From NCBI GenBank assembly GCA_003427395.1, contig BFEA01000151.1, positions 2,808,590-2,846,075 of the forward strand: 37,486 bases of DNA. The letters are read 5' to 3'. This document shows positions 10,516 through 32,499 of the stretch, one piece after another. Within the stretch, counting starts at the first letter, position 1; every line of letters begins with the position of its first letter. The stretch comes from Chara braunii. Lineage: Eukaryota > Streptophyta > Charophyceae > Charales > Characeae. The notes below the pieces were generated by a model, which ran no database searches, had not been told where the DNA came from, and was given only the letters and a program-made list of their open reading frames with translations. A program made the position numbers and the translations under genes.

Positions 10516-10595
10516 GGCCCCTGCACAAGGATGACACGCATAAATCAAGAAATGGTTAAAATTTTTAAATATAAAAAAAAAACGAAAAAGAAACC
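10457..10595 (+). repeat. Target-site duplication around the U6 copy
   Basis: AAAGAAACC occurs at 10457-10465, ending exactly before the first U6 base, and again at 10587-10595, directly after the A-rich tail (10567-10586). This is the hallmark of target-primed reverse transcription by LINE machinery. Confidence 0.75.
10466..10566 (+). ncRNA. U6: U6 spliceosomal snRNA, probably a retroposed copy
   Basis: The segment matches U6 over its full length: a short 5' stem-loop (GTC-TTTCG-GGAC), GGAACGATACAGAGAAGATT with the ACAGAGA box, the AGC triad, GGCCCCTGCACAAGGATGAC for the intramolecular stem-loop, CACGCATAAATC and AGAAATGG, then a T5 run. U6 is the catalytic RNA of the spliceosome. Only scattered differences from the plant consensus are seen. 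Upstream I see neither the plant U-snRNA upstream element at its usual distance nor a TATA box about 30 bp upstream. Direct repeats flank the gene and an A-rich tail, so this is more likely a LINE-mobilised copy than an active Pol III gene. The sequence itself is almost certainly U6. Confidence 0.9.
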
Positions 10596-10737
10596 GGCAA
10601 CACCAAGTATTTTCCTTTTTCTCACCCTAACATCCGTTCTACAAGGCCATACCTTGTATTCGACGTACACCAGACAGCGGCCTGAACCGTCCAAGGCCAC
10701 CGAAGGAGACGCTGAGCTGCGTCCTCCTTGCCTACAC

Positions 10738-10920
10738 CCACCCCCACTTCTACGACCAACTGCAGCATCGTACCTCTGCGCAGGTTTAAGAAATTTGAAA
10801 GCAGTGGCAGTGTAGTGGGCAAAAGTTTCCCACCCCCACTTCCACGACCAACTGCAGCATCGTACCTCTGTGCAGGTTGAAGAAATTTGAAAGCAGTGGC
10901 AGTGTAGTGGGCAAAAGTTT
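10738..10920. repeat. 92-bp tandem duplication
   Basis: Two adjacent copies, anchored by CGACCAACTGCAGCATCG and GCAGTGGCAGTGTAGTGGGC, are offset by 92 bp and differ at a few positions. Confidence 0.9.
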
Positions 10921-11309
10921 CACCCAACAACAAGAAACGGCCTAAAAAAGGCCACCTCCCTGAGAACAGGGCTTTAATCATTTTCTTCCCATGCACTCAG
11001 GCCTCTGCCAAGGGCTTTACCATTCACTTTCCATGCACTCAGGCCTCTGCGAATCCTGCCTCGAGAGTCAAAACCCCTGCAAAATTCGCTCTTCAGGAAA
11101 CCTGCAGCGTCGAAGACTCGTCTTACAGTGACCGGACCACTTTCGACCAAGGCCCTTGATGCTCTTCACGGCCAGTCATGGTTTACGTGCATCGTGCCCT
11201 GGTGTCCAGGGGTAGAGCCAACCCCATTCTTTTTCTGAGTTTTGTTTTTGCCTTCTTCAACAGCACTACTCTTTCTCAGTACAAAGTTCCCAAACTGCAT
11301 ATAGCAGCA

Positions 11310-11420
11310 CTACCTTCTTCCCCCGAATACAACATACGGTCATTATAGCTCTATCTAGACTGAAAGATGCCTCGGATAACAGCTACATTTACCGTACGGC
11401 CTACTCGGGGACGAAGGTAC
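11310..11420. mobile_element. Foldback MITE, copy A
   Basis: The left arm starts CTACCTTCTTCCCCCGAATA and continues ACGGTCATTATAGCT. The right arm is a decayed inverse ending CGGGGACGAAGGTA. It belongs to the same family as the four copies inside the PRMT10 introns. It has no coding capacity, so it is a non-autonomous element. Confidence 0.7.
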
Positions 11421-11454
11421 TGCTCATAGTTCTGCCCCCCACCTCTCTCTCTCC

Positions 11455-11474
11455 GTGTGTGTGTGTGTGTGTGT
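11455..11474. repeat. GT microsatellite
   Basis: Ten GT units in a row. Confidence 0.95.
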
Positions 11475-12902
11475 ATTGTCATTTTCGCTATACACTCGAA
11501 GAAAGCATTACTGTGCCACTGTTTCGTCGGACTTTTTTTGTGTGTACGTGTTTTGTCATATTCCCTACACGCTCAGAAAAGCATGACTGTGCCAGACTGT
11601 TTCCTTGATTTCACCGACAGTGCCACATGAATGAAGCACAGTACATAGCACGAAGCACAAAGTTTACGAACCACACGGAGAGAAGATGAGAGAAGAGAGA
11701 AAAGGGGAGGAGAGAGGAGAGAGGAGGTGGCAGGTCACCTAGATCGCGTAAGCAGGGTAGCGCATGGCAGGCTCCACACACTCAGTGACAGAGGGCAGCA
11801 CGCCAACGTCGAGCGTGTTGGGAGTGTAGGGCAAAATAAGGGGGTGTTTCCCAACGGTCCATCATCATAGAAAGCCCCACCGACAAGAAAGCAACAAAAG
11901 AGAAATCCACTTTCGTATAGGTCTCTCGTCTCTACGACGATCTAGGCCATTAAGCTCACAGGCCATTCAGTCAGATAAATTTCTCTCATCAGCCCCCCAC
12001 TATTCAAGACATCCGTATATACAAACAAGCCAGATCTGAGGGCCGATTGGGATTTTTTCTGATCGACTGCGATCATTCACAAACGGTCAGACTGGAATCC
12101 AAGCCGTTCGTCATGACAAGGTTTCTATTATATTGTAGATTGTTGATGCGTTTAGCTGTTCCCCATGTTCTACATGGGGTATAGGACGGGACAAGGAAAA
12201 TAAAGAGCGGCAGGAGACGGGACAAAATTGGAGCAAGAAAAGAGAGGGCAACTGTGAGACAAAGATCCCCGGGTTTATTATCCACAGCTACAACAAAGTT
12301 GGGCCAGGTTGCATAGCAAAATGAATGGCAAAGCGGCATACTGCCCGAGGTGGGTACCACACCTGCAGATGGTGCCACGCAGTTGAGTCGAATCATGCCA
12401 CAGATAAACATCACAGGTTACTTGCCTTCCAAGCGAAGGAACAATGCTCCTGCACTTCCTGTTCATGCCCCTCATTACCGAAAGGCACTGACATTCCAGC
12501 CCCTCATTACAGAAAGAAGAACATCCCATCAAAAGTGTTAGAGGCGCACTTGCATGTACCATACACTCTACTCGTTACACAAAATACTGTAGAGGAGGGC
12601 TTGCATAGACCATACCCTACTCATTACACAAAATACTGATCACATCCTCACCGAAACATCAGCTGCATCACTGTAGAGCAGCGGCAAGCAGAGAGTTTCT
12701 TGGACTCGTGCTATCAATGTAGAGTATGTCAAAAGGCACGGAGAAAAGGACTTTGCTTGGAACATACACTTGCTGTTGATGACACGCCGAATTTGAACAA
12801 ATGCCAACGAGAAATCACCTGGGTCACCGCAGAGCAGAGGAAAGCAGAGAGTTCATCTGTGGACGGGTAAATCTGGGTTTGGTTGGACCCAGAGGAGGAT
12901 TT

Positions 12903-13634
12903 TCACCGCTGAAGTTTGCGCCCATGCTGCCCTGCGGGTGGCAACCTTTCAATACACTGCCAATCTCTCTTCCACCTCCCCCATCCATTCATCATCCGGG
13001 AGGACAAAGTTCCATCACAGGTGTTATACGTAGAGGAAGTCGAGCATTGCATCACGTGGGACATGGGCAAAGACTGGCACACTGTGACATCAAGATAGTC
13101 CACGCCGTACAGGGGGTGCATTTTCGCATTTTGCCTATGACAGCTACCTAGAGAGATCAGCAACCCTTTACATATAGCATTCCGCAAGGAAAGCAGACTA
13201 ACGTACGTAGCTATTAATCCCACGCCGACCAAGATCACTAACCGCATATCAGGCCGGCCAGCCAAAAGAAGGGCCGGGAGGACAAATGCAAGACAAAGAT
13301 GGACCGCACTTCTCATGGAAGGGACTGTCAGTGACGATACCCTCACAGTGGTCGAATTGCCGACAACGTTGTAAACAAGAAGGATAGGTTCCCTGCATAC
13401 ATGTTCGGACACTGGCATGACACATGGACGGTCCTCGGAAGGAGACAGCTTACCAGCACTAGCCGCACAGCCTGCATAACCTGCACAGCAAGGGCCACAG
13501 CTCGAATGGGTGTGTGCATGTGTTGCTGGGTGGCGTGGGGGGAGAGAGAGGGAGAGAAGATCGGTATAACGATCTAAGTATCGATCGAGCGACTCGGCAA
13601 AAGGAGCACAGAACATAAGCTGGGAGGAAAACAA
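12903..13634 (-). CDS. Hypothetical 243-residue ORF, doubtful
   Basis: This is a long minus-strand frame for this window, starting MFSSQLMFCAPFAE. It has a Cys-rich stretch (SCGPCCAGYAGCAASAG) and two hydrophobic segments (HLCLAFVLPALLLAG and LVILVGVGLIATYVSLLSL) that could span a membrane. I recognise no family. It lies 0.5 kb downstream of the PRMT10 stop on the same strand, so it could fall in an extended 3' UTR or be a separate gene. Its length is not far beyond chance for a 37-kb window of this composition. Low confidence. Confidence 0.15.
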   Translation of the reverse strand: MFSSQLMFCAPFAESLDRYLDRYTDLLSLSLPPRHPATHAHTHSSCGPCCAGYAGCAASAGKLSPSEDRPCVMPVSEHVCREPILLVYNVVGNSTTVRVSSLTVPSMRSAVHLCLAFVLPALLLAGRPDMRLVILVGVGLIATYVSLLSLRNAICKGLLISLGSCHRQNAKMHPLYGVDYLDVTVCQSLPMSHVMQCSTSSTYNTCDGTLSSRMMNGWGRWKRDWQCIERLPPAGQHGRKLQR

Positions 13635-14105
13635 AGTGGGCTCTCGGCATCCGCAACATTATCCCTGCATATACAGCGTACGGGAACTGCAAAATGAGCA
13701 GAATAGGGTACAAAACACTGCCCGCACGACTGCTCGTCTCACTCACACTGCTCCACTCCAGGTGCTTCTTCCCAATTCTGCCAACAATACAGCCGTACTC
13801 CTGCTCACGCAGCAATTAGTTGCAAAAGGATGCTCTCAGTTCACTAGACCACAGAGATGTACACAATTGCCCATTCGAGCCCAGTTTTTTGGAAAAATAT
13901 TTCCATCTTAATGGCCTCCACCGAATCCAACTAGGAAGCTCGATAAACACCCAGCACCAGGCCGCAAACAATGTCGTACTGCAAACCGCAGAGCCGGTTC
14001 CCTTGCCAGCCACGCTTGCCTCCCGTACGCCTCCATCATTGTAACACTCTCGACACCCCCTAAAAGCCCAAACTAGACAAAATCGCCAAATGAGGATCTC
14101 TACCA
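13635..14105 (-). other. PRMT10 3' flank
   Basis: This sequence lies downstream of the PRMT10 stop codon on the minus strand and probably holds the 3' UTR. I see neither a clear AATAAA nor a TGTAA signal close to the stop, so the transcript end cannot be placed. Confidence 0.4.
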
Positions 14106-26134
<12,029 letters not shown>

Positions 26135-26990
26135 CGTTTCAGTAGTTGCAGGCACTTTCTCCAATGGAAATCCGCAAGCGAGCCACAATTAACCCTTCTC
26201 TTCAAAAGAAAGGAGAGCAAGACGAGAACAACCAGATCGACCAAGCCGAGAGTCGAGGCCAAAAAGTGAGATGAAATCCAAGCGGGGCTTGACACACAAA
26301 GAGCTGGCCCAGTCGTCCTTTCACATATCAACGAGATCACTATGATACTGTCCTCCACCGATGAGCAAGGGAACGGGGAGAGAGAGGGGAAGATGAGGAA
26401 ACAACCACTATACTAGCCTTCCCTGCAAGCTAAGAACCACGCCACCGCCTTCCCTCAGCAGACAAGAAAAATCTACCTCCCATTCCCGATTTCTCCCCTT
26501 CTTCGTCTCACGCGAGGCTCACTTCATCGACTTCCGTCTGGTAATTCTCCTACTTCCCTTCCTCTACCCTTTCCTTCCTCCACGTGCCGATGCTCCCTCG
26601 TCCCCGAACACGGCTGTGGAATCAGCCGCCTCGACGACACCAAAGAAAGAGCCACATGAGACCACACGCGCCTGCTATCATTTCCTCGGGGACCTGTCGT
26701 TCTCCCTCGCCCACTCTCCCTCCTACTCTCCCTCTTTCCAATCAAGCACCCTTTCGCCCGGTAGCGGCGAAAAAATGCCCGAGAGAACACCTGCCCTCCA
26801 GGACAAAACCAGAGACGGAAATGGGGGCTGCTTGAGTACGCTAAGACTGCCAACAATACCTCCCAGTGTCCTGTTTCTCCCTCTCTACTCTCTACTTCTC
26901 TTCCTTTTTCGTTAACTTTTAGGGGTATTTTAGCATATATATGAACTTTCAGAAGGGTATTGTAGCATAAACATGAACTCTCAGACCTTT
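26135..26990 (-). promoter_or_regulatory. PRMT10 5' flank, presumed promoter and 5' UTR
   Basis: Directly upstream of the PRMT10 ATG on the minus strand. The minus strand is rich in GA tracts (CTCCCTC on the plus strand), a style common around algal and plant transcription starts. I cannot place a TATA box or a start site. Plus-strand frames of 80-100 codons here are Pro-, Ser- and Arg-rich and look like chance frames. Confidence 0.35.
26922..26984. repeat. 31-bp imperfect tandem repeat
   Basis: GGGTATTTTAGCATATATATG and GGGTATTGTAGCATAAACATG, each followed by AACT-TCAGA, lie side by side. Confidence 0.85.
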
Positions 26991-29700
26991 TTTGCTAATT
27001 TCCCTTTTTCTCTCTTTTCTTTTATATCTACTTCTGAACGTGACCCCTCTTTGCCATGACTGGCAATTCAAACCTGCGACAGGAGTCGTAGTTAGTATTT
27101 TCCCATCCTGTAAGAATAGGTCACCTTACTTGGGCCGCCGATTCAATCTATTTCTGTGAATCCGAGATTTCTTCAACAGAACACCAGTTCGAACGAGCGT
27201 AAGTTCATGAACCAACTCCTGCGTCTGCCGAGCCCGAGACGCCCAGCCTGTAACGTTACTCCTGCCAGGTCACACCTATTGGTATTAAAAAGTGCATTTA
27301 GCAAAAAAAAAATCATAGGCTAAACCATTTATGTTTTGAAAATGGTTTGTTTATACCTGTTTTTTTTAATCTTTTGTCGTTGAAAATTATAATTAAAAAC
27401 CATTATAGTTAGCTTACTCAAAATTTGGCACAAGCCCCCAGTACCCGTCGCGTCCAGTAGCGCGAAGCAGTCTTCTCTTACACATATACTAGTAAGGGGT
27501 CGACTTAGCTTCGATCGAACTAGTCGTTCACGTATCAATTTTTTTAAGTTATGACAATTTTTTATCTTCCCTTCTCTTTGTGTTTCTTTTTTTCAATGTT
27601 TTTCAATAGTCTATTCATATAAACAAGGCTAACAATTTTGAGACGCTATCATCAAATTGGTCAGTCTGAAATCAATAATAAGAATTTAGCTCTTCAAAAA
27701 ACATATTCATGTTTGTTCATTAACATTCATATAAATCTACTATTAAACGAAATAGGTCGGATGTGAGAGCCCTTTTCTTTTTCCTGTTGCCACCCTCCTA
27801 GAGAACTCCCTTTATTACACAAGTCGATAATCGTCCAATTTAATTAAAACTATTTTAAAATATAAAGAGGAAACATAACATAAGTATAATTAATAGTAAA
27901 TAGCAATAATGAAAATTTACAGGAATGACAAAGGTAGACAAGGGTAGCAAATAAGCAGAAAAAACACATAGTAAGATAAAACATAAAGTGAAAAATAGTA
28001 CCAAAATAGTGAACGAATACCCAAATTTGTGGACAACTTGTCATACCATTTATAAGAAAACCCAAAAGCCTTTTTAACCAAATTTGTTACCAATTCGTAC
28101 AATGGACACTATAATAACTTAAAAAAAAAAAAAAAACACTTCTACAAATTTTACTGATATTTTAATTTCATAATTTTTATAAATTTTTATATACAATAAA
28201 AAAATAAATTGTTCAAATCATTCTAAATTTGACAAACAACAATCTCGGACCCAAAAACAAACAAACAAAAAACGCAGATGAAAAACATAAAATTTGATTC
28301 TCAAACCCTAATTATAGTTTTCGACCTGTTGCCCAAAAATTGAAAAGTAGGGATTATCGTTAACAACAGACAAATTTGAGATCCCTTATTTAGAGACTAA
28401 GTTATAAAGATCGGTATGTATTAAACCATCCCTCTACCCGTCTCCTACAAGGTATCCTCCCTGCGAGTTCGGGATGGTTTTTCGGGGCGGGGGAGGTGGG
28501 GCCATTGTCAACCGGCAGGCGTGGTCTTGCAATATACGATCGAAAACTTTTACTATTTTTCGTGTTAAAAAACATTCACTGAAAATTTTAAAAATTTTGA
28601 AGATCCATAAATTAGATCATGATATTTTCATTAAAAAAATATTAAAAAAATAATAATAATCTTGTTCATGAAATAAACACTGTGCCGACTTGACACATTT
28701 CAATTTTTGTCACTCTACCATGTTTTGCTAACATAAAAAGTACGGTAACTTTTTTGACTTTTCGTGTTCATATGAATTCACAATTTTTTTTGAGGGTCCG
28801 TAGATTATAATAGAGCCAGAGTTTTGATGAATGGACGTGCTAGAGGCTTCCATTGCGCTGGGACAACACGCTACCTTAAGCGGCTGTTTTAGCTACATAG
28901 TTTATTGACTTCGACTTTCTTTTTTCCTTTTTTTTATGCTAAGTTGTTTATACGTAGTCGAAGAGTATGTTTAGGATGAATGAGAATATTAACTGTCAGA
29001 AGGTCCACTACGTCGAACGAGCATTATGTTTTGCTGAGTTGTTGGTATGTCTAGGATGAATAAAAGTGTTAATCGTTAGAAGTCTCACTGTACTGATTTA
29101 GCGTTACATTTTTACCCTATACTCTGTCAACACATGAGTGTTATTTCCAAGGTTCACTAGGATAAGATCAAAGGGTCCAGGTTCTAGGTCAGGGACCAGA
29201 CGAGAAATAACAGTTGGACAAAGGACTATGAATAGGTAGTTGTTCTATGCAAAAAGTCCCTCACTCGATTCGAAACTTCCCCCCGAGGATGATCGGGTCT
29301 GGCCTCGGTCGAAACGCAGGTGTAAGGGAGCGTCAACGTGTAGGTTTCCAAACGTCTACACAGTACTTTGTCAAGCACGCGACTATTGTCTTCTGTTTCG
29401 ACATTTTCAAAGTAAGAGTTTCATTTTGAATTGAAAAATTGATTTTTCACATAGTGCTATGGATTGAAGAGTGCTCTGTTTTTTTACTGTTCATTGTTGA
29501 ATGGACTAACCACTGAAATCATATGCACCATGTATTCAACTCACTCCATAGACGAACACTGCAACCAGCCGAGAGAGGTCACTCAAAGATCGTGCTTGCG
29601 ATGGTTCGAGAGATTAGCTACTGAAAGTTCAATGAGTATGAAGGTGACTCTGTCGACGAAGTATTAACAACAACAAACAACAGCAAGCGAAAAAGATAAC
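26991..29700. other. AT-rich DNA, no gene seen
   Basis: From about 27.3 kb the sequence becomes AT-rich with many A and T runs. Frames are short, and none has a recognisable motif. A GC-rich island lies at about 28.43-28.53 kb. A diverged duplication is at 28.94-29.11 kb (listed separately). No RNA gene is recognised. Confidence 0.45.
28939..29110. repeat. Diverged tandem duplication, about 90 bp
   Basis: GCTAAGTTGTTTATACGTA or GCTGAGTTGTTGGTATGTC, then AGGATGAAT, GTTA-AAGT and AGCATTA/AGCGTTA words, recur in the same order. Confidence 0.6.
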
Positions 29701-29768
29701 GTGGAGATTGAGCATAAGAAAAGCAAGAAGAAGGATGTGGAACTGGAGACAACCGCTCACGATGCATA

Positions 29769-30052
29769 ATAGGAGACGCGACTCACGAGGAAGGCGATAT
29801 GACTACAAAGGTTACGAAAGCGGGGGGCGGGATAGGAACGAGGACGAAAAAAAAAAATAGAAGGCATGATGAAAGGATAAATATAAGATATGACGACCGG
29901 ATGGTCATTCGATGATTATACGAAATGAGGTTATGGAAGTGGAGAAAAACAAGTGCGGTGTTACGAGTGTAATGAAGTGGGGCACTATAAACGTTAGTGC
30001 CCACGTTTGCAAGGAAGAGGTGGGGCATCAAGCAGGGCACAACCAATAACAC
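29769..30052 (+). pseudogene. Gag-like remnant with CCHC zinc knuckle
   Basis: The frame from 29769 reads NRRRDSRGRRYDYKGYESGG, an Arg/Asp/Gly-rich stretch like those before gag zinc knuckles. In another frame from about 29957 comes RCYECNEVGHYKR, a stop, then CP. The spacing C-x2-C-x4-H-x4-C is exact if the stop (TAG) is read as one residue. Zinc knuckles of this type bind nucleic acid in retroelement gag proteins. The stop and the frame change show it is broken. It may be the 5' end of the GIY-YIG element or the debris of an LTR element. Confidence 0.6.
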
Positions 30053-30484
30053 TCAACGGAAGATTATAAGAATCATTGAGCGTCGTAGGGAAGATGGTGC
30101 AACAGTTGCTCAATAATTAAAAAAAACGGAGACGGAGAAAGCAACTAAACTCGAAATGAAAAAAAAAAATCAAAAGAACGAGAAAGAGACGAAGAAACAA
30201 TCAGACATGAAGAAGATTATCGCCGAGCTGAGACAACAATATTATCAGCCATGCTGAAGAAAATTGTCGACGAAAAGATGAGGAGTGCCTCGATAAGCAA
30301 AAAGAAAAGAAGAGAAAGCCCCCGTAATGGTTACATCAAGCTCGTAAAATAATGAAACATCAAACGATATTACGTCAATGAAAGACAAAAGAAAAAGGAG
30401 GGAGTCCACCAGAGTTGCGATCAATAGCCCACTGGTGGAAACGACTCCTAAGATAGTGACATAAGGAGAACTAGCGACCCCAAG

Positions 30485-30576
30485 CGGCACGAAGAGAACA
30501 GGAAGAGGGAGACCAACCAAAGTCGAGGCGTCCCGATGGGTTATACATATGCAACGGAATCAGCCTACAGGACGAC
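30485..30576 (+). pseudogene. Remnant with AT-hook-like motif
   Basis: The frame reads GTKRTGRGRPTKVEASRWV, then IHMQRNQPTGRR and a stop. GRGRP resembles the core of an AT-hook, which binds the minor groove of AT-rich DNA. The region upstream (30.12-30.48 kb) is Lys/Glu-rich and would form a coiled coil. Too short to assign a family. Confidence 0.4.
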
Positions 30577-30953
30577 GGTAAGAAAGGTCATCAGATTCTT
30601 TTACCCGGGACTCCCAAACTTATTTGCGAAGGCCCAGGAATCCGTTCTACTACACCAACGACGCTATCGACATACTTGCGAAACTACACGTGTCGTACTG
30701 GTTTAAAAGGAAGCGACAGTCATGTTCAGCGACAAACAAAATGAGGCAGAAAACCAGATAAGGGGCGGAATTCAAGACCCCGAAGGTGAGATAGGAGAGT
30801 AATTCTAATACATAAAATATCTTGTGTGAGTACCTAGAGTATAGGAGATGGTATAGGTTGATTCAGAGGTAAAAGAACCTTAAAGCTCTCGTTGAATGGA
30901 TTCCACGAAATACATTAATGCTTCTACTAATGCTGTAAAATAAAGTAGAATGG

Positions 30954-31310
30954 ATGGGGAACTCAGTCGAGAGTATTTGGAATATTTTCAAAATCGAGAG
31001 AGAAAAGTGGGATAATCCAAAATCGTGTGTATATGTCCTACTAGACCCTTGGTGTCGACTTACCTACGTAGGGAAGACAGAGAGGTCACTAGCAGAGAGA
31101 TGGTCGAAGCATGTTGGGAGGACATTTACTACGATTGACTAGAGAAGAAACAAATTGTACGCATGGCAGAGGAAGTGGGGTTGGGATTCCTACATATATA
31201 TCCCAGTTGCTATAATAGAGAAGGATGAATTGTTTGGCTTCAGGCAAATAATGAAAAGGAGATGGTTGCCTTCACTGAAGGTAACGGATAGAAATACGAG
31301 AAAAATATAG
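30954..31310 (+). pseudogene. GIY-YIG endonuclease domain, broken by one stop
   Basis: The ATG at 30954 opens a frame with CVYVLLDPWCRLTYVGKT, ERSLAERWSKHV, a TAG at 31140, then in the same frame KLYAWQRKWGWDSYIYIPVA, IIEKDELFGFRQ, MKRRWLPSLKV and DRNTRK. VYV and TYVG, 11 residues apart, are the GIY and YIG strands. The Arg and His of ERWSKH and the Glu of EKDE sit where the catalytic Arg/His and metal-binding Glu are expected, and the late Asn is present. GIY-YIG nucleases cut DNA for homing introns, repair and Penelope-like element integration. Except for the single TAG the domain is well kept, so decay is moderate. A Lys/Arg-rich tail follows in frame to about 31.52 kb. Confidence 0.75.
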
Positions 31311-31890
31311 AGGAGAAGGGGGAGATTGGGGAGAGGAAAGAAACAGAAGCAACACTTTGACGAAGAGAAGATGATAAGATTCACGAGCAAAGAGGAAAAA
31401 AAAAAAAGTGAAGTTAACCGATACTATAGCAGGGCTAAAATGAAAGAAAGGAAGAGAAGTAAAATCGAGCGGAGGAAAGGTATGGGAAGAAGATTGAAGG
31501 GTAGTAAAAAGAAAGTTTGAGGATTTGAACGTGTCGTACAAAGGAAGAGAAGCCAAATTAAAAGAAACAAATAAGTTTTTTGAAGAAGATAGTTCGGTGA
31601 GGCTGTCAAAAATTCAAAAATGACATCCAAGTAATTCAAATCCGGGAAGGCTCCCTTACCAATTGCTTAAGAACCCATGGTCGAGATGAAGTTGAACAAA
31701 CTCAAGTTAGACCAATTGGCCGAACTCTTCAGCAACGTTCAAACTTTTTTTAAGAAAAGCACGAGGAAGACCTCGAAGAATATGATAGATGAAGGAACGA
31801 AGTGACTCTTTTAAGTTAGCTTTACGAAGAAGATAGTAGTAGAAGCACGGTATGATAAGTGTATATCAAGCATAGAGATCTAAAGTAATA

Positions 31891-32232
31891 ATGTATGATA
31901 AGATTAAACTGCAAGACAAATATGAGGTAGTGGAGAAGCTAAGTCATTTGAAGCTACCACTTGTTTGGCGTAAGAACCAAACAGTCGATCAACTTTTCCA
32001 TAATCATCGAAGTGCGAATCACCAAATGACTGTAACTTGTCGTTGTGCAGATCTTGGCCTTCCTAAACAGAGAGGACATGTGACATTTTGCCTAAGTTCC
32101 AGAAATCATGTTGACGAGAGGTTGTTCAATGTTAAAAACATCGTTTGTGCATGTGACCATGAAAAGAAAAAAATAACACGCTGTAGGGAGTTGAACAACG
32201 AGTTCCTGAAAACAGATATCGGCGCCATATGA
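31891..32232 (+). CDS. 113-residue ORF with CxC motif, retroelement linker
   Basis: An intact frame from the ATG reads YDKIKLQDKYEVVEKL, then LPLVWRKNQTVDQLFHNHR, then TCRCADLGLPKQRGHVTFCL and, near the end, CACDHEKKK. The CRC in TCRCADLGLPKQRGHV fits the CxC motif that joins nuclease and reverse transcriptase in permuted Penelope-like elements. It is in the right place, about 0.6 kb after the GIY-YIG domain, and on the same strand. It ends at a TGA, and sequence after it (METMVLCPKLH-like near 32.34 kb) continues in broken frames. Not expected to be a stand-alone gene. Confidence 0.5.
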   Translation: MYDKIKLQDKYEVVEKLSHLKLPLVWRKNQTVDQLFHNHRSANHQMTVTCRCADLGLPKQRGHVTFCLSSRNHVDERLFNVKNIVCACDHEKKKITRCRELNNEFLKTDIGAI

Positions 32233-32499
32233 ACCATTCAGCAAGTCAGATGTTGCCTAAATCCAAACAGGACCACGCATGACGGCCTAATCGACCGAGT
32301 GCAAAAGATAAAGGAAAGTTCATTGGGCAAAAAATATGGCGGAAACAATGGTGTTGTGCCCGAAGCTACATGTTGAGGGCATAAGAAGTGATGTTATGCA
32401 GAAATCCAACATTCGACGTTGTGTAGAGAAGTGAAAAAAAAGTGATTGTGATATCGAAGATAGAATGCAAAAAGAAGGGGCTTAAAGAAGTTGGAAAAT

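Larger units (their letters stand above)
10921..12902. other. No gene seen; small repeats
   Basis: Contains a duplicated CCATGCACTCAGGCCTCTGC (offset about 42 bp near 10.99 kb), a MITE and a GT microsatellite (listed separately), a small hairpin CCCCATGT/ACATGGGG near 12.17 kb, and a duplicated segment ending CACAAAATACTG near 12.59 and 12.64 kb. No convincing coding frame. Confidence 0.4.

Noticed and set aside
10622-10996. 124-codon minus-strand frame with a repeated peptide
   Set aside because: It is created by the 92-bp tandem duplication in spacer DNA.
26135-26188. Longer PRMT10 N-terminus from a TTG at 26188 (WLACGFPLEKV)
   Set aside because: No ATG lies in the added part and an in-frame TAA precedes it; the ATG at 26134 has better context and gives a normal family length.
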